From Gemmatimonadaceae bacterium (GTDB lineage: Bacteria; Gemmatimonadota; Gemmatimonadetes; Gemmatimonadales; Gemmatimonadaceae): a DNA stretch of 14,951 nucleotides. Shown here piece after piece: positions 13,405 through 14,951 of the stretch. The translations under genes and the position numbers were made by a program. The DNA lies in assembly GCA_025357975.1 (NCBI GenBank), contig JANYKY010000186.1, positions 1-14,951 of the forward strand, in the 5' to 3' direction. Position 1 is the stretch's first letter. Each line of letters starts with the position of its first letter. The notes beneath the pieces are model-generated. The model did not search any database. It was not told where the DNA came from and saw only the letters and a program-made list of their open reading frames with translations.

Positions 13405-14808
13405 GTGACTCGCCTCGAGTCGCTCATCACGAATCTGCGCAAGCTTTCTGGTGCGCTGGCAATCGCTGTTGTCGTCTCCCGCACGAGCTTTGCTCAAGCA
13501 CTGAACAGAAAAGAGCCCCCGTCCGTTCTGACTGGGGTCGCAATCGACAGCATCGATGGCGGCTTTCTGGCCGGTGCATCGATTGTCGTGTGGGGAACCG
13601 GTTTGTCTGCGAAGACGGACGCCGGCGGACAATTCCGAATCGAGGGCATTCCAGCAGGACCTCACGTCATCGAGATCCATCATCCTCTTATCGATTCACT
13701 CGCAATTGTCATCACAACGACCGCGAAGATTTTTAGTCCTGGCGACTCGTCATTCGTAATGGTGGGCGTTCCATCGGCGGCTACGCTGGTCAGGTCGACG
13801 TGTTCCGAGGCTGATGTCGCGAAAGGGCCGGCATTCGTCGTCGGTACTGTTACCGACGGAGATACGGGCGAGCCTGCGGCAGGAGCAGTCGTTACGATCG
13901 CATGGGCCGATTACGACATTGGGAAGAAATCAATCAAGGTCACTCCGCAACATCGCGAGGCTACGGTGTCGAAGCTCGGCCGGTTCAGGGCATGCGGCCT
14001 GCCGGATGATCTCGTTGCGTCAGTGAGTGCCTCCCGGGGAAGCGACACTACTGCAGTGCTCAAGGCAGACCTTACATCGCTCATTGGAATTCTCTCATTC
14101 CGACTTCCGCCCCAACGCGTAACGAGTCCGGGCGTCGCGGGATTGCCCGCGGCGGCGATGACGACGATGTCTGTCTATGGTCGCGTCGTTGACGGCAGTG
14201 GAAAACCGGCCTCGGGGGCTGAGGTTTCCGTGGAATCGGACGGTGTGAAGGCAACGACGCGAGAAGATGGCGCGTTTTCACTCGGCGGCGTACGACCTGG
14301 TACGCGCTCAGTCACTATTCGAAAGATCGGTTATGAGCCAGTTCGCCGAACCGTGGAATTACGCCGCAATGACGCGACGAAGATCGTGATTCTGCTCGGA
14401 CGCTCGGTCACGCTGTTGAAGGATCTCATTGTAAAGGCGAACCGTGTCGCCGCTCTGGAGCAGATTGGATTTTCCCGACGGAAAAAGACCGCGAACGGCA
14501 CGTTTCTGGGTCCGGAGCAGTTGCGATTCAGTGACCCTTATCGACTGGAGTCGGTGCTCCGGGCTGTCCCCCTTCTGAAACGCGGCAACGGCGTGGGAGT
14601 CGATGACGCGTGCGTGAAGTACTTCGTGGACGGGTTTCGAGTGGCGCCGGGAATCGATCCCCAGGAATATCTCGGCGGGTCCGAAATCGGAGCAGTCGAG
14701 GTGTACTCGCCGTATTCTGTGCCGGGCGAATTTCAGGCGGTCAGCGATAGGGGAGTTCCGTGCAAGGCGGTCATCATCTGGACGAAGTGGAAGATCGGAC
14801 TGCGCTGA
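13405..14808 (+). CDS. Exported protein with three carboxypeptidase-regulatory-like domains and a TonB-plug-like tail
   Basis: 467 residues from GTG 13405, chosen since it gives a normal signal peptide (core at about 15-25, cleavage after SFAQA near 32); the frame runs on upstream over the previous gene, so the start is not certain. Three CarboxypepD_reg-type beta-sandwich domains are visible at about 41-100, 144-232 and 256-330, each with the G-x-V-x-D...G....A.V pattern; the third reads VYGRVVDGSGKPASGAEVSV. Residues 336-465 resemble a TonB-receptor plug: YRLESVLRAVP (379-389), CVKYFVDGF (403-411) and the IGAVEVYSPYSVPGEF (428-443) segment. No beta-barrel follows. Such plug-only proteins are common in Gemmatimonadota; a surface or sensing role is inferred, not shown. 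It starts 16 bp after the small gene. Confidence 0.82.
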   Translation: MTRLESLITNLRKLSGALAIAVVVSRTSFAQALNRKEPPSVLTGVAIDSIDGGFLAGASIVVWGTGLSAKTDAGGQFRIEGIPAGPHVIEIHHPLIDSLAIVITTTAKIFSPGDSSFVMVGVPSAATLVRSTCSEADVAKGPAFVVGTVTDGDTGEPAAGAVVTIAWADYDIGKKSIKVTPQHREATVSKLGRFRACGLPDDLVASVSASRGSDTTAVLKADLTSLIGILSFRLPPQRVTSPGVAGLPAAAMTTMSVYGRVVDGSGKPASGAEVSVESDGVKATTREDGAFSLGGVRPGTRSVTIRKIGYEPVRRTVELRRNDATKIVILLGRSVTLLKDLIVKANRVAALEQIGFSRRKKTANGTFLGPEQLRFSDPYRLESVLRAVPLLKRGNGVGVDDACVKYFVDGFRVAPGIDPQEYLGGSEIGAVEVYSPYSVPGEFQAVSDRGVPCKAVIIWTKWKIGLR

Positions 14809-14951
14809 TTGTCGCAAGTGACACACCTGTACATTCCTACTCTAAACTCCACGACCGAAATACTGTAGATACAAAACTCGCCACTGATGACTGAACGCTC
14901 AATGATAGAAATTCCTTCGCTTCACCCGTGAGTCCGACAGTCAACCGTGTC
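14809..14951. other. Gene-free end of window, possibly upstream region of a next gene
   Basis: No terminator-like hairpin is seen after the stop at 14808. A 14-codon reading frame at 14887-14931 (starting MTERSM) ends in TGA overlapping a GTG at 14928 (GTGA), and that GTG frame stays open to the edge (8 codons). This could be a leader peptide and a gene start, or chance. It is too short to judge. Confidence 0.3.

Overview
The window looks like ordinary chromosome of a GC-rich, Gram-negative-type bacterium, most likely a member of Gemmatimonadota or a close relative. This is an inference from protein style: many lipoproteins and secreted proteins, a carboxypeptidase-regulatory-like protein with a TonB-plug-like tail, and a mix of DUF885, DUF3108, DUF2203 and DUF4015 proteins. 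No rRNA, tRNA, transposase, phage gene, CRISPR array or known defence system was found.

Layout. 1-2290 (minus): a DUF885 metallopeptidase-like lipoprotein followed, with a 1-base TAGTG overlap, by an M28 aminopeptidase-like lipoprotein that runs off the window. 2291-2598: a gene-free stretch with a large imperfect inverted repeat, built from a roughly 45-bp unit, and a rho-independent terminator. 2599-3288 (minus): a His-rich, glycine-zipper, LEA-like stress-type protein. 3409-4206 (plus): a DUF72 (YecE-like) protein, followed by a short heptamer repeat. 4293-6913 (plus): SURF1 and a long VLCAD-like acyl-CoA dehydrogenase joined by an ATGA overlap. 7109-7696 (plus): a DUF3108 exported protein that appears shortened at its C-terminus. 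7676-9351 (minus): a CopZ-like heavy-metal chaperone and the MgtE magnesium channel, joined by TGATG. 9405-9899 (plus): a single-pass membrane protein with a proline repeat tail. 9907-11178 (minus): a DUF4015 putative glycoside hydrolase lipoprotein. 11238-14808 (plus): a compact run of an unknown lipoprotein, a hotdog acyl-CoA thioesterase, DUF2203, a small unknown protein, and the regulatory-like/plug protein.

Working together. The clearest functional units are the two exported metallopeptidase-like lipoproteins (peptide breakdown in the periplasm), respiration plus fatty-acid oxidation (SURF1 with acyl-CoA dehydrogenase), and metal handling (chaperone with MgtE). The 11238-13388 genes are tightly packed and probably co-transcribed. 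Shine-Dalgarno sequences are strong for some genes. Others have none, and three of these instead carry a TAnnnT hexamer 6-8 nt before the ATG, which suggests leaderless transcripts.

I do not see a clear new biological system. The best candidates for a closer look are the repeat at 2385-2537, the leaderless-type starts, the orphan plug protein, the possible A7 frameshift near 12081, and the small unknown gene at 13095.
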